Assembly (NCBI RefSeq): GCF_047276495.1
Contig: NZ_CP178543.1
Location: 3,038,001-3,102,000 of the forward strand
Direction of reading: 5' to 3'
Length of the DNA: 64,000 nt
Source: Capilliphycus salinus
GTDB taxonomy: Bacteria > Cyanobacteriota > Cyanobacteriia > Cyanobacteriales > Microcoleaceae
Part shown: positions 9,175 through 18,630 of the stretch, in pieces
Numbering within the stretch: the stretch's first letter is position 1
Layout: every line of letters begins with the position of its first letter
Position numbers and translations under genes: made by a program
Notes under the pieces: model-generated
Told to the model about the DNA's origin: nothing
Databases searched by the model: none
The model's input: the letters and a program-made list of their open reading frames with translations, nothing else

Positions 9175-10341
9175 CTAAATTTTTAATCCGAGTTTATTGA
9201 TAATTTTATCAACTGTTTGACCGACAGTATGCTGTGAAAATACTCGTTTCTGAGCTTGAAAACGCATTTTTTTTCGTCGTTCTGGTTCGGCTTCTAACTT
9301 GTGAATTTTATCGACCATTTCTTCAGCAGTACGATAGGTTTCAATTTCTTCACCTAGCTCATAAAGATGTTCTAATCCTTCTGTCCATTCTGTCAAGTAA
9401 CAAGCTCCCATCATCGGGGCTTCAATATCTCGCATTCGAGAATAAGTATCTGGTTTTGAAAAGGGATATTGATAGCTAGGATAGCGATTAATCCCCAAAG
9501 TTATACAACTTTGTTGGATAATCTTGACATATTCCTGAGGATCAGGTTTCGGTTTTACTGCATCTTTAAAATAATCATCAGGTATTCTCCTTTGACGTTT
9601 ATAGGTTGCTTTTGCATACCAAGCATTGATTCCATTTTTCGTCAAAAAATTGACCTGGTTTACCAGAGTTTTGTAAATGGTTTTTTCCGGTTTTATAACT
9701 GTTGAACTCAGAGTTTCAGCTTTATTCCAGGCTGCTCCTCGAATTTCTAAAGAAATACCCAAATTCAAGACTTGAGCTAATAATGCTTCTCGCTGAATAT
9801 CTCGCGAACCAATGAAACTGACACCGTAGTGTTCTGGATGATCCCACGTTCTTTGTTCGGGTGGAATCCAGACAGGCATAGGAGCATAAACATAGTTTTG
9901 TTTGGCTTTTTGATACATTTTTATCGCTTTAAATTCTGGAACCCAGTGTAAATTAAAGTTATAAAATACTTCGGGTATTTTGGTAAACTCTCGAATATTA
10001 TCACAGAAAAAGTTAACGCAAGGAATTCCTAATTTTTGAATTTCTTTAAGGGCCGTAGGTTCAACTTGTTTCGGAAACAGATAGCTCATAAATAGGTTGA
10101 TCGGTTTTTTACGATGCTCTTTTTTAATTGCGGAAAGGGTTAAAGACCAAGTGCGATCGCGCCATTTGTTTAAGGCTTTTTTATCTAAATATACTAAACC
10201 TTCAGCCCAATCAACGTTTTGAGCTTCAACCCATTCATGTCCCGCTTCTTCTATTCCTTTTTTAAAGTAGTCTTCCCAAAACTGGTAAGCTGGAACTAAG
10301 TGATTTTTAAGAGACTGTTGACAGACTAAAAAGATTCGCAT
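9175..10341 (-). CDS. CgeB-like glycosyltransferase (Glyco_trans_1_2 type)
   Basis: A 388-residue protein beginning MRIFLVCQQSLKNHLVPAYQ. VNFFCDNIREFTKIPEVFYN and YGVSFIGSRDIQREALLAQV are typical of CgeB-type (DUF3880 plus Glyco_trans_1_2) proteins. The end part RMRDIEAPMMGACYLTEWTE followed by LYELGEEIETYRTAEEMVDK is the conserved C-terminal domain, where a glutamate and a glycine-rich stretch bind the donor. The function in this family is glycosyl transfer, but donor and acceptor are rarely known. It sits inside the polysaccharide cluster, 41 bases upstream of the GT4-like gene. Confidence 0.78.
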   Translation of the reverse strand: MRIFLVCQQSLKNHLVPAYQFWEDYFKKGIEEAGHEWVEAQNVDWAEGLVYLDKKALNKWRDRTWSLTLSAIKKEHRKKPINLFMSYLFPKQVEPTALKEIQKLGIPCVNFFCDNIREFTKIPEVFYNFNLHWVPEFKAIKMYQKAKQNYVYAPMPVWIPPEQRTWDHPEHYGVSFIGSRDIQREALLAQVLNLGISLEIRGAAWNKAETLSSTVIKPEKTIYKTLVNQVNFLTKNGINAWYAKATYKRQRRIPDDYFKDAVKPKPDPQEYVKIIQQSCITLGINRYPSYQYPFSKPDTYSRMRDIEAPMMGACYLTEWTEGLEHLYELGEEIETYRTAEEMVDKIHKLEAEPERRKKMRFQAQKRVFSQHTVGQTVDKIINKLGLKI

Positions 10342-10445
10342 TCTAATTCTTTTATCCTATTTTAAGGGTTAATATAAATATCCGAGATGACGATTTTTTT
10401 TATCTTATCTTGATAAATACTATCTGTTTATCTTGATGTTTTGAG

Positions 10446-11405
10446 TTAAAATATTTGTTTTAAATCATTGAAAACTAATTGAATCTTTTTGGCTGATTTC
10501 CAACCTACTATTTCAGCTAATATCTGAAACCGAGGCCCGCCAATGGGTTTAATCTCCGATCCTCCTAAAAATTTAACTTTCTCCTCTGCTTTACGAATTA
10601 AATCCCGTACATTATTGACATAGTTATTGTAAATAAAACGTTGAAAAGCAGTAGCACAAGCATGACGTGTATAAGAACTATTTTCTATTGCTAAAAGATA
10701 GCTGGTGCGAAGTTCTAGAGAGTGAAAAGCTGATTCCCATGCGGTTCGAGATTTAGAAGCGCTTAGACTCCCTGAAATACCAGATCTGTAAAAAACTTTA
10801 GCACCTTGACAAAACCTAACGCCCTGACTCGCTAAAACAACCCGACAAAAGTATTCACCATCATCATCTAGAGATAAATTTTCATTCCAAAAACCCGCTT
10901 TCTCTGCAATATTACGAGGTACAAGCCACGCTCCAGGGTGCATCATCCACTCTCCTTCCCAAGCACAAACTAACCAGTCAATGGGTGACATATTCTTCCA
11001 AAGAGGTTGAGATTTAAACACAGCTTCAGAAGGTGTTTTATAAAATCTTGCCCATTCTCCAGTTGCTACAAATTCAGAGTTGCTATCTCCTAAAAGTTGA
11101 ATTTGACGCTCTATTTTGTCAGATGCTAAAAGGTCATCAGCATCGAGGTATTGAATAAAATCTCCTTGACTTTCGTGAAACGCTTGATTTCTTGCCGCAC
11201 TCGCCCCCCTATTTTGCTGATGAATAACTTTAAGATTTTCCGATTCAAAACTCCGCGCAATTGCTAAACTGTTATCTGTTGAACCATCATCAACAATGAT
11301 AATTTCTAAGTTTTTCCAAGTCTGCGCTAAAGCTGATTCTAAAGTTTCAGCTAGCCATTTTTCGCAGTTATAGCAAGGAATGAGTATAGAGACCAGTGGT
11401 TTCAT
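10446..11405 (-). CDS. Glycosyltransferase family 2
   Basis: A 319-residue GT2 enzyme. The N-terminus MKPLVSILIPCYNCEKWLAE is the standard GT2 first strand, EIIIVDDGSTDNSL carries the donor-binding Asp pair, and GDFIQYLDADDLLASDK has the DxD metal motif. SLDDDGEYFCRVVLASQG supplies the acceptor-side ED-type motif. The remaining C-terminal helices are variable. It probably transfers a sugar to a lipid-linked glycan. It lies 28 bases upstream of no overlapping gene and shares strand and spacing with its neighbours; an AT-rich gap of about 100 bases separates it from the CgeB-like gene downstream. Confidence 0.9.
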   Translation of the reverse strand: MKPLVSILIPCYNCEKWLAETLESALAQTWKNLEIIIVDDGSTDNSLAIARSFESENLKVIHQQNRGASAARNQAFHESQGDFIQYLDADDLLASDKIERQIQLLGDSNSEFVATGEWARFYKTPSEAVFKSQPLWKNMSPIDWLVCAWEGEWMMHPGAWLVPRNIAEKAGFWNENLSLDDDGEYFCRVVLASQGVRFCQGAKVFYRSGISGSLSASKSRTAWESAFHSLELRTSYLLAIENSSYTRHACATAFQRFIYNNYVNNVRDLIRKAEEKVKFLGGSEIKPIGGPRFQILAEIVGWKSAKKIQLVFNDLKQIF

Positions 11406-11433
11406 AATGAATCCTCAACATAGAGTTTAAAGT

Positions 11434-12411
11434 TCACTTATTAGGGATTTTTTTGCTGAAAATTAGTTTCCAAGCGTGGCGAAAATACCAAGGTTTTGAG
11501 TCGGCTACATAATGATGTAAAATTCCTTTTTGACTAACAACTTCTTCTTTTGTTGGCTTCACAATGTAGTCTTTCGGGGGAGCAATATCACAAGGTTTAC
11601 CTGCCATAATCATTGCAGTAAGAGCCTGTTCTTGGTAATAATGAGTTCCTTCTTTTTCAATCAAAATTCGACACCAATATTCTAGCTGTTCCCAGTCAAT
11701 TTCATCACTCTTTAAGCCACAAATTCCAACGTTCAAGCGTTGAGGAATTTCAGCTTCGGCTAAAGATTTCATTAAAGACTCTGAATAACCGTAGGAAGTC
11801 TCTACATCGACCATATGACAGGGTTTATTGGGAGAGTTCAACCAGTCAATTAGAAAGGTTGGAGTTCGGAAGAAAAGCATATCTGAGTCCAACACTAACT
11901 TCCACCCAGAAGAACCAATATGAATATCAGTGAGCTTTCGCATATTTGGATAATTTGCACGGCGTTCTCTAAGATAAGGAAATTTACTGATAGGTAAATA
12001 TTGGTCTAGGCGTTCTTCTATCTCCTTTAAAAAAACTATTTTTGTTATAGGAAATATTCGCTTAATTTGTTCAATATACTTGTTTGCTAAAGTTCCATCA
12101 TCATAAATGATTGGCCGGATATTACTCGGAGAATAAAGAGCCATTGAGTAAGCACAAAAACAAGTTTGATACCAAAACTTTCGACCGGTTAAAAAGTGAA
12201 TGTTTAGAGGTGAATCAGGACTCTGTATTTCAATGGGTTGAAGTTGATAAGCTGCTGCTTCCATCTGTTGACGTGCTTGCTCATCTATCGCACGTCTAAT
12301 TGGATCTCGACGTATATATTTCTGCATCAAACCTTTGGGAGCGTAATAAAGCCGATAAGCGACAACTCCTAAGTGCAGAGATTTAGCAAATTGCTTGAGT
12401 GATTTATTCAT
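11434..12411 (-). CDS. GT8-like glycosyltransferase
   Basis: A 325-residue protein. After a basic N-terminus there is NIHFLTGRKFWYQTCFCAYS, then IRPIIYDDGTLANKYIEQIK, GWKLVLDSDMLFF (the DxD metal-binding motif) and RLNVGICGLKSDEIDWEQLE, an N-G-containing acceptor segment similar to GT8-type retaining enzymes. YYQEQALTAMIMAG resembles the conserved E-Q-x-x-L motif near the end of this fold. The enzyme is probably cytoplasmic and adds one residue of the surface glycan. It lies 13 bases before the next gene upstream. The family call is by motif order only. Confidence 0.72.
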   Translation of the reverse strand: MNKSLKQFAKSLHLGVVAYRLYYAPKGLMQKYIRRDPIRRAIDEQARQQMEAAAYQLQPIEIQSPDSPLNIHFLTGRKFWYQTCFCAYSMALYSPSNIRPIIYDDGTLANKYIEQIKRIFPITKIVFLKEIEERLDQYLPISKFPYLRERRANYPNMRKLTDIHIGSSGWKLVLDSDMLFFRTPTFLIDWLNSPNKPCHMVDVETSYGYSESLMKSLAEAEIPQRLNVGICGLKSDEIDWEQLEYWCRILIEKEGTHYYQEQALTAMIMAGKPCDIAPPKDYIVKPTKEEVVSQKGILHHYVADSKPWYFRHAWKLIFSKKIPNK

Positions 12412-12424
12412 ATATTCCTGATAA

Positions 12425-13447
12425 TTATATTGTTACTAACCGATTGACTAACTCTTTCAATTCAGATTCACTAACTGTTTTAATTTTTGAATAGTTGGGT
12501 CTTTGAATCCATCTTAAAATACGTGCAGCATTTTCAACACCCACAACTTTAGCAAGTCGCTGAAAATTTCTTCCACCCAGTCTTGAACATGAAGTTTTAG
12601 GTGAATTTATCCAAATATTTAACATCATATTTTCAAAGGTTTGATTAAAGTGAGTTGGTAATCTTCGCCAAGACATAAAAGCACATTCACCAACCTGTTC
12701 GCGTACTTTTAGAGTATCTTCAGTTTTTGGACAATTTTTGATAAACACTGACATTAAAGCCAAGGATGCTATTCCTAACTTTTCCCAGTGTTGTGTAAAT
12801 CTCTCCTCATTATGTTGAGTTCCAATTGTATAATAGCCATCAACCTTAATAATTTTTGCGGGATAAAGTGCTAAATTATAGTAAATCCAAACATCTCCAA
12901 CTGAGTCAAAAATTTGATGTTCAGGAACCAATGGATTTTCTAAATGCTTTTGAATATAGGAGCGTCGATAAATTGGACTGTGAGGCATTGGCTGCACTTT
13001 TAAGTAAAATTCAGTAGCATCTTTCACTGTCGGTAAGGTTCCATGGGGTTGAAAAACTAATGAATCATAGGAACCTATTAATGTTGTAACAGCCTTGTCA
13101 GTATAAGAAACATCAGCTTCTTGATTCCGCATTTGACTAATTTGAGAAACAAGTTTATCTGGGTGAATCAGATCATCTGAATCTAGAAATAAGATATACT
13201 CTCCATTGGCTTGCTTTAAACCCGTTTTTCTGGCTATAATTGAGCCTTGATTTTCTTGACGAATAAAGTTGATTTGCAAGTGATTAAAGTCGGTTAATTG
13301 TTTCGCTAAGGGTTGTTCTGAACCGTCATCAACCACTAAAATTTCAACCTGTAAATTTTGGATTCCTCTGGCTACACTTTCTAATGTATATCTCAATAAA
13401 TCTACTCGGTTGTAGGCGGGAATAATAATCGATAAGTCTAAAGACAT
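12425..13447 (-). CDS. Glycosyltransferase family 2
   Basis: A 340-residue GT2 enzyme. It starts MSLDLSIIIPAYNRVDLLRY, has EILVVDDGSEQPLAKQL, and GEYILFLDSDDLIHPDKL with the metal-binding DxD. The C-terminal half (SVGDVWIYYNLALYPAKIIK, then GTQHNEERFTQHWEKL) is variable acceptor-binding sequence. Length and motifs are typical. It is separated by 34 bases from the broken GT2 gene on the same strand, so the two may add consecutive sugars. Nothing in the sequence shows the sugar. Confidence 0.9.
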   Translation of the reverse strand: MSLDLSIIIPAYNRVDLLRYTLESVARGIQNLQVEILVVDDGSEQPLAKQLTDFNHLQINFIRQENQGSIIARKTGLKQANGEYILFLDSDDLIHPDKLVSQISQMRNQEADVSYTDKAVTTLIGSYDSLVFQPHGTLPTVKDATEFYLKVQPMPHSPIYRRSYIQKHLENPLVPEHQIFDSVGDVWIYYNLALYPAKIIKVDGYYTIGTQHNEERFTQHWEKLGIASLALMSVFIKNCPKTEDTLKVREQVGECAFMSWRRLPTHFNQTFENMMLNIWINSPKTSCSRLGGRNFQRLAKVVGVENAARILRWIQRPNYSKIKTVSESELKELVNRLVTI

Positions 13448-13481
13448 AAAAACGGACTCCTCTAAAATAATAATTTGGCGA

Positions 13482-14463
13482 TCAGTTGACTGATTTATGA
13501 TTTGTTAACTCACCCAATCCTTCAAAGGTTCCACAAGCACCTTGCCATCGAATGTATGAAGCTGGATCTTTCCAGGGTTTATAACGGAAAAAGGCTTTAA
13601 TTTTTCGGGGTAAAACTGTCCAACGAGGGATTTTTAGCCAAGGTCGAATTTTATGTGTATCTAATACTTGAATCCAAGAACGTGACATGGCTCGATTTAA
13701 CTTGGCAAGATAGTTTTTTGAGAGGCGACTGGAGGGAATTAAATGAGTTAATTGAAGTTGAGGAAAATAACCCACACCCCAACCGGCTTCTAAAACTGTT
13801 AAAACAATGTCATTATCTTCGCCTGAAATTAGTTTTTTTCCGGTGCGACCTAGTGCAAGTCTGGTTTGACTTTCCGTCACTTGTTGAGCATAAAATTCTG
13901 CTGCTTCTCGTCGCAATACCAGTCCCGCACCAATGGGAGAAAAATCAGGATATTGTTTCAATTGCTTTGAGGATTTTAGAGACTGAATTGATGTTTCTTC
14001 CCAGTAGCATACTTGAAAGCCATTTCCTAAATCACGCAGCCCTAAAAGTCCGCTAATTTCGGATATCCAAGGCTCGGGTTTAATTTCATATTCGGGTATT
14101 GTTCTGCCCCCCCCATGCTCCTAATTTGGGATAATTTGTAAAAATATCAAGTACATTTTTTAGATAATCTGGACTCAGAACATTATCATCATCTGCAAAG
14201 ACAAATAATTCTGTAAGCGCTTCTTTAAATCCTCGCAATCGAGCAGTTGTTAAGCCTAACTTTTCTTCTCGAACGTGTCTAGCATTTGGATGCCAACTTA
14301 AATCAATTTCTGATGAAAGTAGTTGATGACTCGCATTATCAACGAGTAAGAGTTCCCATTGCTCTATCGGTAATGTTTGATATTTTAATGCCTCCAACAC
14401 TCTACTAATATAATCAGGTCGAGGATTATGTGTACAGATAATTACACTGATAATTGGGTTCAT
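13482..14463 (-). pseudogene. Glycosyltransferase family 2, one-base frameshift in an eight-C tract
   Basis: The ATG at 14463 opens 125 residues (MNPIISVIICTHNPRPDYIS, LLLVDNASHQ, ELFVFADDDNVLSPDYL) that stop just after GAWGG. One base fewer in the run of eight C at 14107-14114 restores a reading frame GAWGGRTIPEYEIKPEPW, which continues through SGLLGLRDLGNGFQVCYWEE and FSPIGAGLVLR to the stop at 13482. The repaired product has 326 residues, normal for GT2. The ATG overlaps the stop of the upstream GT4 gene (ATGA). The tract could be phase-variable or a sequencing error. Confidence 0.8.
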
Positions 14464-15722
14464 GGCAAAATCACCGAGTAATTTTTAATTGTTTGTTTAG
14501 CCATTTGTTCTCGACTAAAAAGCCGTTCAACTCGCAGACGACCCTGTTGACCCATCTGATGACGCAAATCAGCATCACCAGCAAGTTTTAAAATCTTTTC
14601 AGCCAAGTCTTTTGAATCACCGGGTTGAGCGAGTAAGCCTGTTACTTTTTCCTCTATCACTTCGGGAATACCTCCTGTTTTACAGCCAATCACAGGTTTT
14701 CCATAACTCATGGCTTCCACATAAATTAAACCAAAAGATTCATAACGCGAGGGAGCAACAAATAAGTCACATTCTTGATACATATGATGTAAAGTTTGCG
14801 AGTTTACTGTTCCAATAAAATTTACACGATCATTAAAATTTTTACCCCATTTATTTTGCAATTTATGTTGATAATTATAATCTTTATCTTGGCCGACAAG
14901 GGTAAAATAAATCTTATTCATTTTTTCTAAAACTAGGGGAATTGCTTCTAGCAAAACATCTATCCCCTTACGATATTCAAAACGGCCTACATAGAGAACA
15001 TTAATCTTTTTTAAGGGTTGATATGATTTCTCAAACGTTATCTTTTCTGGGAGTTTAATCCCATGAGGAATAATCTTAAATCTATCTTGATTAATTTTAA
15101 AGTCATTACAAATTTCATCTCGATGGGCGAGAGTATGAGTGGTTAAGCAATCGCTAAAACGAATCATTAACCCTTCTAAAGCAGATGCTATTTTTATCGC
15201 TCTAGAAACAAATTCATAATGATCTCTATTAATTTGTTTGAGTGTTGTTGAAACCCTCGTTACAATTAGGGGACGATTACGTTTGAACAAGTAAGCCAGA
15301 CAAAGAAAATCATAACTTGTTGTTTCAATCACATCGATATCATGTTTTTTAACAAGTTGGCTTAAAAATTTTTTTGTATGCAGAATCGTCCAAACTTTTT
15401 TCAGGATTAATATTTGCGCCCATCTACCTTTAAACCCGGTTTCAATCCAGTTGGGTAACTTAATTGAAATGGGATGAAGATAGATTTTTACCTTCTGGTT
15501 TTCTGAAACTTCTGCTAGGATATCATCCTCTGTTAAATTTTGATCGCTGACAAATAAAACATGAACCTGATGACCAAGCTGACTTAATCCATTTGCCAAT
15601 TCATAAAAATGATTAGCAATTCCACTATTAACTAGATGTCGAGTTGGATAGTGAGGAGTGACAATGCAAATATTGATTACAGAATCACTCTTAAAAGCTT
15701 TACCAGTCGTTGTTTTCTTCAT
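14460..15722 (-). CDS. Glycosyltransferase family 4
   Basis: A protein of about 420 residues from the ATG at 15722; a TTG two codons earlier is less likely. It contains INICIVTPHYPTRHLVNSGI, the GT4 acceptor-domain start, then KINVLYVGRFEYRKGIDVLL (donor-binding strand) and CDLFVAPSRYESFGLIYVEA with the complete E-x7-E motif, followed by MSYGKPVIGCKTGGIPEVIE. These are canonical features of retaining GT4 enzymes. Its start overlaps the end of the upstream sulfotransferase gene by 23 bases, and its stop overlaps the downstream GT2 start, so the three genes are tightly coupled. Confidence 0.92.
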   Translation of the reverse strand: MKKTTTGKAFKSDSVINICIVTPHYPTRHLVNSGIANHFYELANGLSQLGHQVHVLFVSDQNLTEDDILAEVSENQKVKIYLHPISIKLPNWIETGFKGRWAQILILKKVWTILHTKKFLSQLVKKHDIDVIETTSYDFLCLAYLFKRNRPLIVTRVSTTLKQINRDHYEFVSRAIKIASALEGLMIRFSDCLTTHTLAHRDEICNDFKINQDRFKIIPHGIKLPEKITFEKSYQPLKKINVLYVGRFEYRKGIDVLLEAIPLVLEKMNKIYFTLVGQDKDYNYQHKLQNKWGKNFNDRVNFIGTVNSQTLHHMYQECDLFVAPSRYESFGLIYVEAMSYGKPVIGCKTGGIPEVIEEKVTGLLAQPGDSKDLAEKILKLAGDADLRHQMGQQGRLRVERLFSREQMAKQTIKNYSVILP

Positions 15723-16578
15723 AGCCAAGCTGAACTAAAAGTGAACCGTATTTGTCTTTAAAAAACTGTTTATGTTCTTCTTGAAAGTGATTCTTCCAAT
15801 CTCCAGCAACTCCTTTTCGATTATGAGATTTGACATCTTCTTCTCCGGGTTTTCTGCCTCTTGCATAGCGAGAAAAATCATGTTCATAGACAATATTTAA
15901 TGCTTGCCAAGCATAAATTTTTGAATTAAAACTCATCTTATTTTTATGAGAAGGATTTATTTTTTTTAAGCCTCGATTGAGAGTTTCGCTAACTAAATAG
16001 GATGACATAGATTTAACGGAAATATACGGAGAGTCATCCAGCAAGTCTAAAAATTGCAGAAGGTCTAGAAACTTGTTATAAGGGTTTGCAATCATTTCTT
16101 CAAACTTAATTTCTAGGATATTTGGGAGATTATAGTTCCATTCCTGCATTTCTCCAAAGATGTTTAATTCCACTCCATTTACCTTCATATAGGAGAGGTA
16201 GTCTATCACAAAAAGTAAGCCTTTTTCCTTGGGTAAGTGTTCTAATTCCTGACGATAATCATTCAACTCCGGCCAATAATGGGTAGAGTGACTATATCGA
16301 TGAGAGAAATATGCAGAAACAACAATATCTCTAGGATCTCGAATAACGTGAAAGCCTTTTATCTTTTCTAAGATAGGTTTTATAAAGTGAATATTCGCGT
16401 TTGTATAACAGATAAAATCTATATTTTCGTTTTGAAGATAGCTATCCAAATCAAAATCGAATAGCTGAGGATTGCTAGCAATCTGACATTTGAGATTAAC
16501 GAGATAACAAACTTGTTTAATTAAGGTTTCAATCCAAGTTGATCCCGACTTATGATGACCAAAATATGCCAATTTCAT
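15700..16578 (-). CDS. Sulfotransferase family protein
   Basis: A 292-residue protein. GHHKSGSTWIETLIKQ near residue 7 is the 5-prime-phosphosulfate loop that binds PAPS, and FHVIRDPRDIVVSAYFSH is the 3-prime-phosphate binding motif of the sulfotransferase fold. The length is typical for a cytosolic carbohydrate sulfotransferase. It would transfer sulfate from PAPS to a hydroxyl of a glycan or glycolipid. Together with the next gene upstream it implies that the polysaccharide made here is sulfated, as in known cyanobacterial sulfated exopolysaccharides; that step is inference. It overlaps the downstream GT4 gene. Confidence 0.85.
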   Translation of the reverse strand: MKLAYFGHHKSGSTWIETLIKQVCYLVNLKCQIASNPQLFDFDLDSYLQNENIDFICYTNANIHFIKPILEKIKGFHVIRDPRDIVVSAYFSHRYSHSTHYWPELNDYRQELEHLPKEKGLLFVIDYLSYMKVNGVELNIFGEMQEWNYNLPNILEIKFEEMIANPYNKFLDLLQFLDLLDDSPYISVKSMSSYLVSETLNRGLKKINPSHKNKMSFNSKIYAWQALNIVYEHDFSRYARGRKPGEEDVKSHNRKGVAGDWKNHFQEEHKQFFKDKYGSLLVQLGYEENNDW

Positions 16579-16611
16579 GGTATGATTTACTCCGGTTTAG
16601 CCGACTTGTAA

Positions 16612-17463
16612 CTAACTTTTTGAATTTGCTGGTTTACCCCTATTCTTAAACCTATTTTTCAAAAAAGACAACCTTTTAAAAATTTTAGGGGGAACCCATT
16701 TTTTGAAAAGGGTATAACTACGATATTGAACAAGCAATAAATCAGTGTAAAAATCCGCCTGCTTTTTAAAGGATGAATTAAAATTTATATCCTCGGAAAC
16801 TGGAATTTCTAAAAAGCTGAGAACATCAACAATATTCTTCTGTTTATTTTGAGCAAGTTCTTCGTAGATAATTATTTGTGGTTCAATATTATTATTTTCA
16901 AAGAACTGAAACCACGCCTTCTCATCTTTCTCTATCTGAGAGAGGTAAACCTCTACCGTTCCAGGGCTGATATAAGGATAAGGATTTTTCGGTGAGTTGG
17001 AAATATTATCGTATCGATTAAATGAGATTTTGCCCGGATTTTGACTATCCTGATATTTATTCCATCGCTTTGTTTTAATTGAACGAGCTAAGGATATGGC
17101 TTGGCGAACTTTGTTCCGGCGAGAAATGAAAATAAACTTGAGATTGGGAAAAACTTCTTTCAACAATTCTAAATCAGACTTTGATGTAGTCTCAGAAGTT
17201 TCATGCAATCTTTGCAGAACTTCTTGACAGTTACACCACATTAACTTAACACCACTGACACCATTAGAAGATGCAAATGACTCCAGGGTTTTTTGAAGAT
17301 ATTCTGGATAGTTACTAGAGTCTAACTTACTTTTTTTCTCCCATTCGGCTAGAAAAAACTCTTGAGGCTGACCTACTAATTTGGTATGGCTTAGGAGATC
17401 GCAGAGTAGAGTGCTTCCACTTCTCATTGTCGAGCAAATTATGTAAGTTTTTTTCAGATTCAT
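16612..17463 (-). CDS. Stf0-like sulfotransferase
   Basis: A 283-residue protein beginning MNLKKTYIICSTMRSGSTLL, the PAPS-binding loop in the form typical of the Stf0 (trehalose-2-sulfotransferase-like) family, followed by GQPQEFFLAEW, where Stf0 members have G-x-P-x-E-Y/F-F. LKFIFISRRNKVRQAISLAR supplies the second phosphate-binding motif. A lysine- and arginine-rich tail follows. Stf0 enzymes sulfate sugars. Here the target is unknown, but the neighbouring glycosyltransferases and the second sulfotransferase point to the exported glycan. It lies 33 bases upstream of the other sulfotransferase gene. Confidence 0.82.
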   Translation of the reverse strand: MNLKKTYIICSTMRSGSTLLCDLLSHTKLVGQPQEFFLAEWEKKSKLDSSNYPEYLQKTLESFASSNGVSGVKLMWCNCQEVLQRLHETSETTSKSDLELLKEVFPNLKFIFISRRNKVRQAISLARSIKTKRWNKYQDSQNPGKISFNRYDNISNSPKNPYPYISPGTVEVYLSQIEKDEKAWFQFFENNNIEPQIIIYEELAQNKQKNIVDVLSFLEIPVSEDINFNSSFKKQADFYTDLLLVQYRSYTLFKKWVPPKIFKRLSFLKNRFKNRGKPANSKS

Positions 17464-17523
17464 AAGTTTTTACCTGTTCATTATCTTGCTGTCTTTAATT
17501 GAACTTAAAATGAGGCTAACCGA

Positions 17524-18621
17524 TCAAGGAAAATTAGATTTAATTATCTGTTCAATTTCGCCAAGATTAACCTCAAAATTAGTATCTTTCTCTTTTTCTT
17601 GAGCGCACCAATACAAGTAAGAATGTTTCCGAGACTTTGATAAGTAGTAATAGTGGGGAAAAATAGATTGCATAGGATGTAATTCTAAAAGTTTAATTTT
17701 TTCTGAGAAAATGATATTAGTCAATCCCGCACCGTGAACACCGACAACAAACTCTGCATTATAAAACAAATCAATTTGTTCTTCTATTGAGAGGGTTTCA
17801 AGTACATATTTTTTGAATCCATATTTTTTTAAAACACTAAAAAATTCATCTTCATTAAGAATGCAGCGTGTAGATTTATCCGTGATTTTTTTTCGCGATA
17901 TAAAAATGCGATTCTTTTTTTCTCTAAGTTTGTTTGGTCTAACTTTTTCTAGAAACCAATCCAGGTAAGTTGAAGGCAAAAAACCAGCAAAGCGACGGCT
18001 TAAATATCCCAAGAAAATCAACCGATCTAATGAGTAGAGCTTCGATTGGTCTACCCAAGTCATTCTAGCATTTTTGGGGAGTAATTTTTCAAGAAAAAAG
18101 TTTTCAACTTTTGTTAATTCTGAGTTACATAAAACTTTGATTTCCTTAAGGCTCTGATAACTCTTGTGGTGCAGTGTATAAAGTCTGGGAATATGATCGA
18201 TTAAAGTGTGATAATAGTTACTACCATTGGCAAAGGTGTGAAACACGGTACAATCACCTTCAATTGTTTCGGGATTGCTGAAATATAGCTTTCTGATATT
18301 GACTGACTTCGCAATTTTTTCCTTGGTTTTTACCGTGCTACTAGAATCTACAATTATTTTTTTATACGAACTAAATAATAAATTACTAGCCGGACAATAC
18401 ATGACATTTTTCAAATCAGTTTTATAAACCGTCGGTGTCACGTAATAATTTTGTTTTAAGCCCTGAGATAAATCGTATAAAGGCATCTTTAAAATTTCTG
18501 ATGTCTCTACTTTCTCGGGCGGTAATACTATTGGACAAGTATTCAAATTTTTCTCTAATTTATCTACAGATGTTAGAGAAATGAAATAAGGGCGTATAGC
18601 TTGTTTAAAAGTTGTTAGCAT
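17524..18621 (-). CDS. Glycosyltransferase family 61 (DUF563) protein
   Basis: A 365-residue protein. The centre has TVFHTFANGSNYYHTLIDHI with the N-Y-Y-H core of the GT61/DUF563 family, then RIFISRKKITDKSTRCILNE and FVVGVHGAGLTNIIFSEKIK, the H-G-A-G-L-T-N signature of this family, followed by LLELHPMQ. GT61 members transfer xylose, N-acetylglucosamine or arabinose in eukaryotes and are common in cyanobacterial and bacterial polysaccharide loci. It lies 10 bases downstream of the exporter ATPase gene, so co-transcription is likely. Sugar specificity is not visible. Confidence 0.85.
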   Translation of the reverse strand: MLTTFKQAIRPYFISLTSVDKLEKNLNTCPIVLPPEKVETSEILKMPLYDLSQGLKQNYYVTPTVYKTDLKNVMYCPASNLLFSSYKKIIVDSSSTVKTKEKIAKSVNIRKLYFSNPETIEGDCTVFHTFANGSNYYHTLIDHIPRLYTLHHKSYQSLKEIKVLCNSELTKVENFFLEKLLPKNARMTWVDQSKLYSLDRLIFLGYLSRRFAGFLPSTYLDWFLEKVRPNKLREKKNRIFISRKKITDKSTRCILNEDEFFSVLKKYGFKKYVLETLSIEEQIDLFYNAEFVVGVHGAGLTNIIFSEKIKLLELHPMQSIFPHYYYLSKSRKHSYLYWCAQEKEKDTNFEVNLGEIEQIIKSNFP

Positions 18622-18630
18622 TTGGCTTAG

